Shown: positions 49,833 to 61,000, counted from the first letter of the stretch. The stretch: 64,000 bases of DNA from JABWBR01 sp036741235 (GCA_036741235.1 DAINSQ010000006.1:1-64000); one strand, 5' to 3'. Program-made: numbers and translations. The notes: generated by a model from the sequence alone, not told the origin.

Positions 49833-51299
49833 CTAGTACCCAGGGTTCTGGGTCAACTTCGTGTTTTTATCCAATTCCGCCTGGGGGATAGGCCACAGCA
49901 GCCTGTCCTGATTCAACATATACCCCAGGTTCACCCCGCCGACGCCTGTAGCGTTGTTCATCACTTCGATAGCCCTGCCGGTGCGCTTGAGGTCGTACCA
50001 GCGGTGGCCTTCGAATGCCAGCTCAAGGCGCCGCTCTTTTTCGATGGCCAGTCGCATCGCGGCCTGTGTTGTAGCGGTGGTATTGGGCAAATTCACGCGG
50101 TTTCTGATCTGGTTGACCAACGCCGCAGCGCCGGGTGTATCGCCGAGTTCGTTGAGGGCTTCGGCTTTCAGCAACAGGATATCCGCCAGGCGGATGAAAA
50201 TATAGTTCTGATTGCTGCCCTCGTTGAAGTTGCGGTATTTGTTGATAAACGGGTAATTGTTCTGCGGCCAGTGGGAGTCCGACCATCGGCCTGTGACGTC
50301 GAGGAAGATGATCGACGCATTTTTGCGGATTTGGTCGTTTTCGTCGTCAAAAGCTTTGACGAGGTCGTTGGAAGGCAGGTTGAACTTCTTCCAGTCGAGG
50401 CCGCGGAAAATTCTGGTACCCCAGTTGCCGTCGATAATGCCGCCGTTGTAATTGATCTCGAAAATGGCTTCCGGCGAGTTTTCGTGCAGGTTGTCCCACA
50501 GGTGGTCATAATTCGACAACAGGCTGTATGGGCCTGCAATCACGGCGTCGCAGTATTGTTTCACCTTGTTCCAGTCGTGCGGCTCAATGGTGGCGTATAC
50601 TTTGGCCAACATGGCGTTTACTGCGCCGGTGGTGACAAACCCTTTGTGAATATCAGAAGCCTTTACATTGGGCAATGCTACTTCGAGGTCGGCGATGATC
50701 TGGGCGTAGATGTCCTCTTTGGGCGCCCGGGGCGGAAACAGGATGGGGTAAATATCGGGCAGGATATCTACGCTGATGGTCCTGATTTCGGTGAGTTGCA
50801 GGGGCACATCACCCCAGAGTTGCACGAGTTGGAAGTACATAAAAGCCCGGATAAACGACGCTTCCCCGAGGATTTCCTTTTTACGGGTTTCGCTGAGCGC
50901 GGGGTCGGGCACGGCATTGACGTTGTTGATCACCGAGTTGGCCTTGCCGATGGTGGAGTACAGGTAGGCCCAGTCGCGACTCACGTTGGTATTGGTGGCG
51001 TCAAGCTTATAGTCGTCGATCTGGAAGTTGGCCGGGTTGTCGCCGCCGGCGTAGGCGTCGTCTGACTGCGCATCGCCGTTGACGAAGTAGTCGAGCTGGT
51101 AGTATTCGTTTTTAAAATCGGCATAAACGCCGGCCAAGGCTGCCTCTACCTCGGCAGCGGTGTGGTACACTATCGAATCGCCCGTGGAATTATCTACGGA
51201 GACACCCTGGGAAACCGGTTCCAGTTCGAGGAAATCTTCACACGACTGAAAGGCGAAGGCCAGGATCACGGCGGCCAATATGATGGTTATTTTTTTCAT
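49833..51299 (-). CDS. RagB/SusD family nutrient-binding lipoprotein
   Basis: A 488-residue SusD-like surface lipoprotein, the glycan-binding lid of a SusCD importer. Lipobox AFAFQSC (Cys20) followed by EDFLELEP, the typical N-terminus; TPR-like helices include YIRLADILLLKAEALNELGD (here FIRLADILLLKAEALNELGD) and the C-terminal ERRLELAFEGHRWYDLKRTG, a strong SusD signature, and WPIPQAELDKNTKLTQNPGY at the end. It starts 11 bp after susC ends. Confidence 0.96.
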   Translation of the reverse strand: MKKITIILAAVILAFAFQSCEDFLELEPVSQGVSVDNSTGDSIVYHTAAEVEAALAGVYADFKNEYYQLDYFVNGDAQSDDAYAGGDNPANFQIDDYKLDATNTNVSRDWAYLYSTIGKANSVINNVNAVPDPALSETRKKEILGEASFIRAFMYFQLVQLWGDVPLQLTEIRTISVDILPDIYPILFPPRAPKEDIYAQIIADLEVALPNVKASDIHKGFVTTGAVNAMLAKVYATIEPHDWNKVKQYCDAVIAGPYSLLSNYDHLWDNLHENSPEAIFEINYNGGIIDGNWGTRIFRGLDWKKFNLPSNDLVKAFDDENDQIRKNASIIFLDVTGRWSDSHWPQNNYPFINKYRNFNEGSNQNYIFIRLADILLLKAEALNELGDTPGAAALVNQIRNRVNLPNTTATTQAAMRLAIEKERRLELAFEGHRWYDLKRTGRAIEVMNNATGVGGVNLGYMLNQDRLLWPIPQAELDKNTKLTQNPGY

Positions 51300-51310
51300 C
51301 GCAAATCATT

Positions 51311-54244
51311 TTAAAATTCCACATTAAACCCAACCGTCACGGTAATTGCCTGCGGATAGGTGCCGTAGTCGATACCCAATTCGGTGGCGCTTCTGCCAAA
51401 TGCGTTGACCTCGGGGTCGAAGCCGCTGTATTTGGTAAAGGTAAGCAGGTTTTGTCCGGTGGCGTATACCGCCATGCGCTGGATGCCGGTCGGCGATTTG
51501 GCGCGGTCGATAAGGCGGTACAACAAGGTGACCTGCTTGAGGCGAATATACGAACCATCTTCAACAAAACGCGTGGAGTTGCGCACGTTGTCTACGTTGC
51601 CGCCGCCTGCTGCCCTCGGAATATCGGTATTCCGGTTTTCGGGCGTCCAGCGCCGCAACACGGCCACCGATTGGTTTTTGCTGTCGAACATGCCTTCCAG
51701 GTCTATACGGGTGGCGTTGTAAATGTCGTTGCCGTAGCTGCCCTGGAAGAAGAAGTTGAAGTCGAAGCGCTTGTAGGTAAACGAGTTCGTAAGGCCGAAT
51801 ACAAAGTCGGGTTGCGCATTGCCGATCACGGTGCGGTCGCCGGTGTCGAAAACGCCGTTGCCATTGACGTCGCGGTATTTGATGTCGCCGGTTTCGGGAT
51901 CGACGCCGTCGGAGACGTAGCCGAAGAAGGAGCCCAGCGACAGTCCTTCGCGCACGATGGCTACGTCCTGGTTATTGCTGTAAATACGCCCGAAGTAGTA
52001 TACGTCGGTATATTCAAGTGCGGTAACTTTATTTTTGTTAAATGAAATATTGAAATCGGTATTCCAGCGCAGGGCGCGGTTGGTATTAACTGTCGAAATG
52101 TTGAATTCCAGGCCTTTGTTTTCGATTGAACCGGCGTTGGTTTGTATGGTCGTAATCGGCAGCGAGTTAGACAGTTGCACGTCGAGCAGCACATCGTCGG
52201 TTTTTTTAATATAGGCGTCGATATTGACGTTGACCCGGTAGTTGAACATCGACAGGTCGATGCCTACGTTTGATTGTGCGGTGGTTTCCCAGCGCAGGTC
52301 GGGGTTGCCGTAGGAGACTTGTACGGCCGCCGGTCCCGACAGCGGGTTGGTAGACATTCGGCGGTAGTAGGAAATCAAGCCGTAGCGGGCGTAATTGGAG
52401 ATGCCCTCCTGGTTGCCGTTTTTACCCCAGCCGCCGCGCAGTTTCATATCGTCGATAAACGAGAGGCCCTGCATAAAGGGTTCGGCCGAGATACGCCAGG
52501 CCGCCGAAAACGAAGGCATGGTACCCCAGTGCTGTGCCAGCTTGGAAGAGCCGTCGCGGCGCAGACTGGCCGTCAGGTAGTATTTATTATTAAAATCATA
52601 GGTAGCGCGACCAAAAAACGAAGCCAGGGCCCATTCCTGAATATTGGTACTGGCGGTGATATTATTGGCGGCGTTGAGGGTTGTTACCGATACGTCTTCG
52701 GGGAAGTCGTTGCCCTCGATGTACGAATCGTTCCAGCGTTGTTTCTGGATACTGCTACCCGCGAGTATCGAGAAGTTGCTTTTGCCGACCGTCTTGACGT
52801 AGTTGAGGGTGTTTTCCCATAGCCAGGTTGAGGTATTGCTCTTGTCGGCACGACCGATGCCGTTTTGGCTGCGGCCGAAAGTAGTACGGAACGGGTCGAG
52901 GTAGTAATCCCACTGATGGGAGTTGAGGTCGATGCCCACATTGGTTTTAAACGACAAACCCTCCAGAATAGCAAAATCGGCGGTGACGTTGCCAAAGAGG
53001 CGGTTATCAAGTGCTTGTTGCCTGGGGCCTTCCATATAAGCCACGGGGTTTTCCCAGGAGGGCTGGAACGGGTTGGGGTCGAATTGCCCGCTGCCGTCGT
53101 CTTTATAGATATTGAGGAACGGCGGCGTATTGAGCGCGCTCATGATCACCCCGCCGCGGCCCGAGCTGGCGTTGTCGGGGGTATCTTTCGTTTTGGAATG
53201 CAAAACGTTGATGCTCGCGCCGATTTTGAGCCACGATTTCAGGTTGTTGTCGAGGTTGAGCCTGAACGAATAGCGGTCGAAGCGGGCGGGGCGCACGATC
53301 CCCGTATTATTGAGATAACCGGCGGAAAAGAAGTAGCGCGATTTGTCATTGCCGCCGGAATAAGAAAGCTGGGTAGCGTTGTTTTGTCCAGTACTAAAAA
53401 CCTCCTTACTCCAGTCGTTGAAGTCGGTTTGGGTGGGGTCGAGCGCGCCGGGGATAATTTCGTCCATGAGGTCGCGGTAGCCTTTAGTCGTCAGGACCTC
53501 CACCGTTTTGCGCAAGCGGGAGATACCGGCGTAGGCATCGAGGCGGATGACGGGTTCGTTTTCCTTGCCGCGTTTGGTAGTGATCAGCACCACGCCATTG
53601 GCGGCGCGGGCGCCATAGATAGCAGCCGACGATGCGTCTTTGAGTACCGTCATAGTAGCGATATCAGTGGGGTTAAGCCCTCGGATATCGGTGGTAGGAA
53701 CGCCGTCAACTACGTAAAGCGGTTCGTTGCCGGCTAACACGGAAGTAGAGCCGCGCACGCGTACCGAGATATCTGCGCCGGGTTTGCCGGAGGGCTGTAC
53801 TACCTGCACCCCGGCGGCTTTGCCCTGCAGGGCTTCAGCTGCCGACACCAGCGGTCTTTCTTTGATAGCGGCTTCGTCGACGGTCACAACGGCGGTCGAT
53901 AAATCCTTTTTCTTTTGAGTGCCGTAGCCTATTACCACTACCTGTTCGAGCAGTTGGGCTTCCTCTAGCATAATCACGTCAAGCGTGGTTTGGCCTGCGA
54001 TAGTAATATCCTGCGAGGAGAATCCCACGTAGCTAAACCGCAGAACGCCGCCGTCATTGGCATTAATCTGATAGGCGCCGTCAAAATCGGTTACCGTACC
54101 GGTAGAAGTGCCAACCAATTGCACCGTAACACCGGGAAGACCGACGCCGCCGGCATCGGTGACTTTACCCGAGATAAGCCTGCCTTGAGCGCCGGCTGCG
54201 ACAGCGAGCGCCATACATACCAGCAGGGCGTAAATTTTGGCCAT
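51311..54244 (-). CDS. SusC/RagA family TonB-linked outer-membrane protein
   Basis: A 977-residue TonB-dependent importer. Signal peptide ends AVAAGAQ; carboxypeptidase-like domain about 22-105 (GKVTDAGGVGLPGVTVQL, DFDGAYQIN); TonB box region EQVVVIGYGTQKK; plug with GKAAGVQVVQPSGKPG and VDGVPTTDIRGLNP; barrel to the C-terminus with the late RLKQVTLLYRL motif. The start at 54244 (MAKIYALLV) is used because it opens the signal peptide; 15 upstream codons are not likely translated. Partner of the SusD gene downstream. Confidence 0.96.
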   Translation of the reverse strand: MAKIYALLVCMALAVAAGAQGRLISGKVTDAGGVGLPGVTVQLVGTSTGTVTDFDGAYQINANDGGVLRFSYVGFSSQDITIAGQTTLDVIMLEEAQLLEQVVVIGYGTQKKKDLSTAVVTVDEAAIKERPLVSAAEALQGKAAGVQVVQPSGKPGADISVRVRGSTSVLAGNEPLYVVDGVPTTDIRGLNPTDIATMTVLKDASSAAIYGARAANGVVLITTKRGKENEPVIRLDAYAGISRLRKTVEVLTTKGYRDLMDEIIPGALDPTQTDFNDWSKEVFSTGQNNATQLSYSGGNDKSRYFFSAGYLNNTGIVRPARFDRYSFRLNLDNNLKSWLKIGASINVLHSKTKDTPDNASSGRGGVIMSALNTPPFLNIYKDDGSGQFDPNPFQPSWENPVAYMEGPRQQALDNRLFGNVTADFAILEGLSFKTNVGIDLNSHQWDYYLDPFRTTFGRSQNGIGRADKSNTSTWLWENTLNYVKTVGKSNFSILAGSSIQKQRWNDSYIEGNDFPEDVSVTTLNAANNITASTNIQEWALASFFGRATYDFNNKYYLTASLRRDGSSKLAQHWGTMPSFSAAWRISAEPFMQGLSFIDDMKLRGGWGKNGNQEGISNYARYGLISYYRRMSTNPLSGPAAVQVSYGNPDLRWETTAQSNVGIDLSMFNYRVNVNIDAYIKKTDDVLLDVQLSNSLPITTIQTNAGSIENKGLEFNISTVNTNRALRWNTDFNISFNKNKVTALEYTDVYYFGRIYSNNQDVAIVREGLSLGSFFGYVSDGVDPETGDIKYRDVNGNGVFDTGDRTVIGNAQPDFVFGLTNSFTYKRFDFNFFFQGSYGNDIYNATRIDLEGMFDSKNQSVAVLRRWTPENRNTDIPRAAGGGNVDNVRNSTRFVEDGSYIRLKQVTLLYRLIDRAKSPTGIQRMAVYATGQNLLTFTKYSGFDPEVNAFGRSATELGIDYGTYPQAITVTVGFNVEF

Positions 54245-54330
54245 GATTCGATTTTTTTGCGTGTTGGTGATCTGATGTGGGAGCGTCAATGATGTTTGGG
54301 GTAGTTTTTGTGCAGGCTCCCAAAAGCAAA

Positions 54331-54366
54331 AACAGGAGCGGGCAGTTTCCCGCTCTCGCTCCTGTT
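54331..54366 (-). terminator. Hairpin terminator between the PKD lipoprotein and susC
   Basis: A perfect 10-bp stem AACAGGAGCG/CGCTCCTGTT with 16-nt loop, followed on the minus strand by TTTTTGCTTTT. It stands after the PKD lipoprotein gene and before susC, so part of the locus transcripts may stop here. Confidence 0.7.
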
Positions 54367-54396
54367 ATTCGAGATAGCAATTAATACAAACGCGTG

Positions 54397-56154
54397 TTAA
54401 CGTTCGAGTACAATCGACCAGGCGGCGCCGCCGTTGTGGTCTGCCGAAATATCTACCGATACGAACAAATATTCTTTGGTGGGGCTTTTTGCATAGCCGA
54501 TCACCTCGTATTTGTTGGTTGTATTGCCGCCGTTGGGCGGGTTGGCGTTATTGGTGTTTTCACCGCCGTAGTAGCCTTTGTAGAAGCCGAGGAAAGCGGC
54601 TTTGGTGGGCGATCCGTTGGTCAGTGTGATCACGGCTCTGTCGCTGCCTGAAGCCGGCGTAAAGGTATACGAGTGGGTGGCGGTGCCGAAGGCCGCGCCG
54701 TTGCCCGTGAGCGCCAATTCTGCATCAGAGATACAGCCATTGGCAAAAGGCGCCATGTAGCCGTCGTTGCGGGCGTCGCCGTTGGTTTTGTATTGATAAA
54801 CGCCGCCGGCGCTGAAGATAAACTCGTCATTGACGATGCACGACCAGTCGTCGCCGCCGGTTGAAGAGCCGTCAAGGAAGTTGGCCGGCACTTTCCACCA
54901 ACTGTTGCTGCCCAGACCCGGGCCTACGAAAATAGAGTTTTCTGCATTGCGAATTTTCCATGCGCCGCCCTGAAGCAGTGCGTCCGTCAAAGGTTCGGAA
55001 GTAGTAAAGGCTTCCTGTGTGGCCGAGCTGCTTCCCGAGTTGTTGGTGGCCGTCAGTTTGATATTGTAGACGCCTCCTGCGGCATAAGTATGCGTCGGGC
55101 TGGTGGCGGTAGAGGTGTTGCCGTCGCCAAATTCCCACAGGTACGATAAGCCGTTTTCGGAAGTATTGGTAAGCGTAACGGTGAGCCCGTCTACAACAGC
55201 CGTAAAGCCTGCAATCGGAGCGGGTAGCGGAATCGGAGGCGTTTGAGCGGGGTTGTCGTAGTGTACGAGCACCATGCGCCAGTAAGCGTCATCAGTAGCA
55301 TTGGCTGCGTCAAATTTCCAGCCTACTTCCAGTATCAGGGTATCAACTGCTCCGTCGGAGAGCTTGATGATGTCATAGGTAACCGATTGCTGCGGTACCT
55401 TCACTTCGGTGTCGGTGCCAATTTTGGGCAGGCCGACGAAAGCGCCCAGTCCGTTTACGGTTAGCTGGTTGCCAAGTGTAAAGGTATGTTCGCCGTCGCC
55501 GAAAGCGGAGAGATCAACGCCGCCCGGGCCTACCAGGTTGGTGGCATTGGTTTCCTGACACAGGTTGGCGGGTTCGAATACGCCGCCTTCTGCCCAGAAG
55601 TCACCGTTAGAGTTGTACTTCATCGTGCCGTCGCGGCCGAACGTCCATTCATCATTGAGAATGCAAGGACGCAATGCCAGTTCGTCGTTGTTCAAACCCT
55701 GTGCCCACCAGATGGTGCTGCGGTTGATCGGGCCGACTTCCAGGGGGTAGCGACCGGTACCAACTTCGCGGAGCAGGATCCAGGTTTTGGAGACGTCGCC
55801 AACTAGTTTGGTCAACTCTGCGTTCGGGTCGGTGAGTACCAATTCCTGCGTAAATACGTCAGTGTTTTTGCCGTTCAAAGAAGTTGCAGTCAAAGTAACG
55901 GTATAAGTGCCGATAGCGGCATACACGTGAACGGGATTTTCTTCTGTAGAGATGGCGGTGTTATCGCCAAAATCCCATTCCAACTTGGAGTAGTTCTGCG
56001 AAGCGCTGGTAAATGTTACCTTTTTAAAATCTACAGCGTCAACTTCATAGGTAAAACTCGCCAGTACTTCGGGTTCGTCCTCGTCTTTACAAGAGATTTG
56101 CGTGCCTACCACTATGAGCAATAATGCCCACAACAAGTAATACGTGTTTTTCAT
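54397..56154 (-). CDS. PKD-domain surface glycan-binding lipoprotein
   Basis: A 585-residue lipoprotein (signal with lipobox GTQISC, Cys22). It is an internal duplication: PKD domain (about 30-115; LEWDFGDNTAISTEENPVHV), then a module with paired Trp and a conserved Cys-Asn-Asp-Glu stretch (STIWW, CILNDEWTF); second PKD (about 315-395; YLWEFGDGNTSTATSPTH) and a second such module (SNSWW, CIVNDEFIF). Position at the head of the SusCD/GH30 run suggests a surface glycan-binding protein. No catalytic signature seen. Confidence 0.85.
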   Translation of the reverse strand: MKNTYYLLWALLLIVVGTQISCKDEDEPEVLASFTYEVDAVDFKKVTFTSASQNYSKLEWDFGDNTAISTEENPVHVYAAIGTYTVTLTATSLNGKNTDVFTQELVLTDPNAELTKLVGDVSKTWILLREVGTGRYPLEVGPINRSTIWWAQGLNNDELALRPCILNDEWTFGRDGTMKYNSNGDFWAEGGVFEPANLCQETNATNLVGPGGVDLSAFGDGEHTFTLGNQLTVNGLGAFVGLPKIGTDTEVKVPQQSVTYDIIKLSDGAVDTLILEVGWKFDAANATDDAYWRMVLVHYDNPAQTPPIPLPAPIAGFTAVVDGLTVTLTNTSENGLSYLWEFGDGNTSTATSPTHTYAAGGVYNIKLTATNNSGSSSATQEAFTTSEPLTDALLQGGAWKIRNAENSIFVGPGLGSNSWWKVPANFLDGSSTGGDDWSCIVNDEFIFSAGGVYQYKTNGDARNDGYMAPFANGCISDAELALTGNGAAFGTATHSYTFTPASGSDRAVITLTNGSPTKAAFLGFYKGYYGGENTNNANPPNGGNTTNKYEVIGYAKSPTKEYLFVSVDISADHNGGAAWSIVLER

Positions 56155-56188
56155 AATCAGACTAGTTTGATTTTGATTTTATGAAATA

Positions 56189-56196
56189 CAAAGTTA
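56189..56196 (-). promoter_or_regulatory. Possible -7 box for the polysaccharide locus
   Basis: TAACTTTG on the minus strand, 35 nt before the PKD lipoprotein ATG. No matching -33 element. The rest of the 343-bp divergent space (56155-56497) is AT-rich; a plus-strand TATATTTG at 56449-56456 could serve the sigma-factor gene. Confidence 0.35.
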
Positions 56197-56497
56197 GGAT
56201 TACCGAAGTATTCAGACACCGCTTTCAGGCTTAATATTAGTTGGGCAAAATGATGATTTTTATCATTGACTCAATTGGAAAAATATCTATCATTATTAAA
56301 TTTAAAAATTATATTCCGAAATAACAATATTGTCAAAATTTATCAAATCAACCATCAATAACATGGCAGCCTGTTGTACATCCTGCTTATCTGGTCAATT
56401 TCCCAAATAATCCCCCCCTCCCATCCCGCCAATCCCCGAAATCCTGTATATATTTGTAAATGACGGTCACTTTTCAGATGTAAAACGCACTACTCTC

Positions 56498-57082
56498 ATG
56501 TCAAAGCGCCAAATAGACGACAAGATGTTGATGACTGAACTGCTGGGATCAACAGCGCAGCGAGAAAAAGCGCTCCGCTATATCTTCAGTAATCTGGAAT
56601 GGAAAACCATGTGTATCCGGTACGTACAGTTGAAAGGCGGCAATGAACAAGACGGGGAAGATGTGTTTCAGGAAGCTATTATTTTGTTCGACAGAAATAT
56701 ACGGGAGGATCGCTACAAAGGGGAAAGCTCGCTGCAAACCTACTTTATGGCTATCGCAAAATGGTATTGGTGGGGACAGTGGCGCAAACGGCGCCCGCAG
56801 GAAGAACTCAGCCCCGCTCAACACGACGCCCAAACCGAAGGCGTTGAAGCCCGCCTGCTGGCCGATGAAAAGAAAAATTTCCTCCGCCAGGCCCTCGAAA
56901 AACTGGGTGATCGATGCAAACAAGTACTTGAATTGTACCAGTTGCATTACTCAATGGAAGAAATTGCAATTGAGGCAGGCTTTAGCGGTCCGGATATGGC
57001 GAAAAAGGAGGCCTATCAATGCCGCAAAAAACTCAAGAACTTTTTTGACAACAATCCCGATTGGGTGAACCGGGTTAAATAA
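56498..57082 (+). CDS. ECF-like sigma-70 family RNA polymerase sigma factor
   Basis: A 194-residue sigma factor. Region 2 spans about 25-95 (GEDVFQEAIILFDRNI, SSLQTYFMAIAKWYWWGQWRKR) and region 4 about 125-185 (LEKLGDRCKQVLELYQLHYSMEEIAIEAGFS, helix-turn-helix). It redirects RNA polymerase to a dedicated gene set. The next gene starts 6 bp after its stop codon and encodes a membrane protein with an anti-sigma-like N-terminus, and the convergent TPR-CHAT gene lies directly beyond. Confidence 0.92.
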   Translation: MSKRQIDDKMLMTELLGSTAQREKALRYIFSNLEWKTMCIRYVQLKGGNEQDGEDVFQEAIILFDRNIREDRYKGESSLQTYFMAIAKWYWWGQWRKRRPQEELSPAQHDAQTEGVEARLLADEKKNFLRQALEKLGDRCKQVLELYQLHYSMEEIAIEAGFSGPDMAKKEAYQCRKKLKNFFDNNPDWVNRVK

Positions 57083-57088
57083 ACCGCT

Positions 57089-57994
57089 ATGGACAGGAAT
57101 GAAATTCAATTCGACAAAATAGAAAGCTACCTGCGAGGGGAAATGCAGGCAGCGGAAGCAGCAGATTTCGAACGACAAATATCAGCCGACCCCGGCCTGA
57201 AAACGCAGGTGGATATGCAACGGCTGGAACATGACGCTATGGAGATGCTCGTGGAAGACAAACTGCGCGCCCGGATGAAACGTTGGAAAGAAGAGAACAG
57301 CGGCAACAACGCCAACAAACGGGGCTGGTGGTTTTGGGGCGGCGCGATACTGATTATGACCACGGCAGCCGTCGTTTATTGGAACTACGACCGCCCCGAG
57401 TTGCCTCAACCTGCCGGGCCGAAACAGGAGAGCCCCGCAAAACGACAGGATATCCCGGTTGCACAAGATGACAAGAACTCAACTTCGCCGCCTCAACAAC
57501 CAACACAGCCTCCTGTCCAACAAAAACCCGCCCAAGGCGGCAACGAATACCTTGCCCTGGCCGACGAAGCCTACAGCCTGGCAGAAGACCTGAATCTCCG
57601 CACCGGCGACGACGACCCAGACTCCCCACTTGATAAGGGTATTCAGGCTTTTGAAGACGAAAATTTTAAAAAGGCCATCCGGGAGTTGAGCCCCCTTGGC
57701 CCGGAAATCGGCGAAGACTACTACGACCGCGCCCGGGAGTTGCTGGGCCACGCTTATTTTCGCGACAGGCAGTTTGGCGAAGCCGCCCGCATTTTTGAGC
57801 AAATGGCCAACGACCGGGAGTTCCTGGAAGTGCGCCAATACGGCGAATGGTACCTCACCCTGGCGCTACTGCCCAATTACGATTCAAACCGCAGCCGGGT
57901 GACGACCCTGTTGAAAAATATGACTGGAAATCCGCGGCATACATACCACAAACAGGCGGTTGATTTGCAGGAAAAACTGGGGCGTGTGAAGTAA
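57089..57994 (+). CDS. Single-pass membrane protein with anti-sigma-like N-terminus and TPR-like C-terminus
   Basis: A 301-residue protein. Residues 1-75 are polar and helical (IESYLRGEMQAAEAADFERQ), resembling the N-terminal zinc-less part of anti-sigma proteins; one transmembrane helix near 82-98 (FWGGAILIMTTAAVVYW); a proline- and glutamine-rich linker (about 105-150); then helical repeats at 160-300 (YLALADEAYSLAEDL, IQAFEDENFKKAIREL, LLGHAYFRDRQFGEAARIFEQ) like TPRs. Probably regulates the sigma factor encoded just upstream from across the inner membrane; this is inferred from context. Confidence 0.75.
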   Translation: MDRNEIQFDKIESYLRGEMQAAEAADFERQISADPGLKTQVDMQRLEHDAMEMLVEDKLRARMKRWKEENSGNNANKRGWWFWGGAILIMTTAAVVYWNYDRPELPQPAGPKQESPAKRQDIPVAQDDKNSTSPPQQPTQPPVQQKPAQGGNEYLALADEAYSLAEDLNLRTGDDDPDSPLDKGIQAFEDENFKKAIRELSPLGPEIGEDYYDRARELLGHAYFRDRQFGEAARIFEQMANDREFLEVRQYGEWYLTLALLPNYDSNRSRVTTLLKNMTGNPRHTYHKQAVDLQEKLGRVK

Positions 57995-58000
57995 TTGCAA

Positions 58001-61000
58001 TTACCTGACCGCCCCCATATCGCCGATGCCGATCATGCCGGCCCAGAAGAAGGGATGCAGTAGTTCGCCGTTGTTTTTATTTTTTTTCAAATACTCCATT
58101 TTGGCCAGCCGAAGCGCTTCGTCTTTGGTTTTGCGCTTTTTCAGGTATTTGTAAAACGCTATCGCCAGGTCTTTGGTCGCTTGCTCCTCCACTTTCCAGA
58201 GCGTTGTCATGATACTTTTAGCGCCGGCATAGGCAAATGCCCGCGCCAGACTTACAATGCCTTCGCCGCGCTGAAGTTTACCCGTGCCTGTCTCACAGGC
58301 GGACAATACGACCATATCGGCGTTAATCGACAGATTGTATAGATCCCGGGCATAAAGTTTGGCAAATTCTCCCTGAGTATCGGGCAGCCCAAAGGCCAGG
58401 TAGGCGTAATCCCCTACCCTGTCGTCGGCTTTGGCATGCGTCGACAAATGCAGTATGCGGTATTGCGGGGCCAGTTCCTGAAACTTCCCGATCGAAGCGG
58501 CATCTCCATAATACGAATCCCCTTTCAGCAATTTGGCGATGGTTTTGACCTCCAGTCCGCTAGCCGGCAACAAGCTCAACGAATCTTTCAACGCCAGGTC
58601 GGCGCTGTAATCCAGGCTGTCCAGGCGCACCACCAAAGTATCGGCGTCGCCGCCAAAAAACGGAGCCAATGCCAGTAACTTGCCCCCTGGCTCCTGCCGG
58701 TGCTGCTTATTGCGCATCGTGTTGAGCAGCGTTGCCGAATAGGAATAACTCAATTGATGCGTTTTTACAAAAAACGGGTAGTTGCTGAAATCGGCCTCCG
58801 CCGCCGGTTTTTCGCTGAGCAGCGCTTCGAAGGGCACGTAGCCCAATGCGCCGTCGGGTATGATGATAACCTGGGTAGTTAGTTTGTCTTTAACAGGCGC
58901 AATGAGCAGGTTGTATAGTTCAGCGGCGGCTTCGGCGTAGTTTCTGTTGGCGCGCGCCTTCAGCCGGGGGCTTCGCTTTGCCTTTGGCGCGCCGTAATAG
59001 CCGTATATTCCTTCCCGGGTCATCTTTTGGATCAATTGCTGGAACCCGGAATCAATTTTCACCTCCTGTACTTCATAATAATCCGGTTGAATCAGGAAAA
59101 TAAACAGGCTGCTGTCGCCCACCACATATTCTACCAGTGACTGCCCGGGTTGCAGCAGGTTGCGTTGCACTTGCTCCACGGTGAGTGTGGATAGGTCGTA
59201 TTTGGCGCGGTAATAATCCGGATAGGACAATTCCATACGCTGTTTAAGGCTATCGTATCGATTTGTCAAATTAAAAAGTACATTGGAAATGGCAAGTACA
59301 ACTGTATCTGTTTCGTTTAATCCAGATGAAAGTTTTTCCTGCCTTTTTTTATCATAAAATGCAATATCCATTCGGTAGTTATACTCTTCTTGAAGTAATT
59401 CCTGAGGGATTCCAGAAAAATGAAGCGCCTCAGTCTCTCGAATTGATTTATATAAAATTCTACTTTTATTAAGTTCGCTTAAATGAAAAGACATTGATCT
59501 AACCTGATCCTCATTTATGTTCATATAATCAGCAATGGCTTGGTGGTATACCTGCAATAATTTATCGACGTTACTATTATACAGATTACCCGTACTTAAA
59601 TAGTCAACAATTTGAAAATGCATATTATAGTTATCAATTAAATCCTTATGGAAAAACCTGGAGCGTTTGATAACATTCCTTTTTAGTCCTAAATATTCTA
59701 GCAACAAAAAAATATCTGTCACCTGCCTATAGTCTCCCAAATAAACATAATTCAGAGACCGCTCAGTCTCCTTTAATAATTCCTCAGCTTTCAAAAAATT
59801 GCCTCTTTTTATCTCTAACTCCGACTGTTTAATATAACACTTCGATACAGCTGGATGTTTTTCTCCAAAAATCGATTTGTATAACCCAAGCGCTTTATCC
59901 AGGTATATAGCTGAAGTTGACAAACTGTCTTCTTTTAAATAAAAGCCCCCGTAATTATAATAAGCATTTGCTATATCGGGATGATTTTCACCAAATGTGC
60001 CAAGCCTGATGCTTAAAGCCCTATCTAAATAAAGTAAAGCTGAATCACGCAGTCCTAATAATTGATAAATTTGACTTAAATTTTCATATGTATTTGCAAT
60101 GGTCACATTTTTATCTCCAAATTTTCCATATAAGATAGCAGCTGATTTTTTATAATACTCCAGTGCAATATTAATTTCGCCCAAAGTGGAGGCTGCGGCG
60201 CCTAAATTATGGTAGGAAGCCGCAACGCTTGGATGGTTTTCACCCAGGGCTTTCAGCCGTATACTCAAGGCTTTTCGGTGATATTCCATAGCTTTATGAT
60301 AAGCTCCTTTTATATCATATACAATTCCAATATTGTTATATGGGAAGGCAACGTTTGGATGAAAATCGCCTAAAACAGCGCTTAATTTTTCTGCCGATTG
60401 TTGATAACTGCTAATAGCTTTATCATAATCTCCTTTTATTCGGTATACATTTCCAAGATTATTCTGCAATATACCAATAGAAAGTCGCTCATCTTTTTGA
60501 GATTTTTGTCTGATCTTCAATGCTTCATTATAGCAGAACAATGCGGTGTCATAATCTCCAAGCGATTTATAGGGTATACCCAGTGTTGTATATGAATCTG
60601 CCACTCTCGCATGATCCCGCCCGAAAATCATCACTCTCAGATCCAACCCTTTCTTTATATTATCTATACTTTTGCTGTATTCACCCATTGCATTATTTAC
60701 TAATCCAATGTTATTATAACAATCTGCAACTTTTTCATTGATGGAACCATAAATTGATTCATATCCTTCCAAGGCCTTGTAATAATAAACCAAACTTTCT
60801 TCATAAGAAGCCATTTCATCTAAAATACTACCTATCATAAAATAAATCCCAATGGTGGTAAGATGGCCGTTGCCATAATACGACGCTGACAGGCTTAACG
60901 ACTCCTTCGCTTTTATGATTGCATCTTTATAGTTGGCTTTGCTGCTTAATTGTTTTACTTCATCGATTAAGTTATTTATCATCACGGAATCAGTCCTGAC

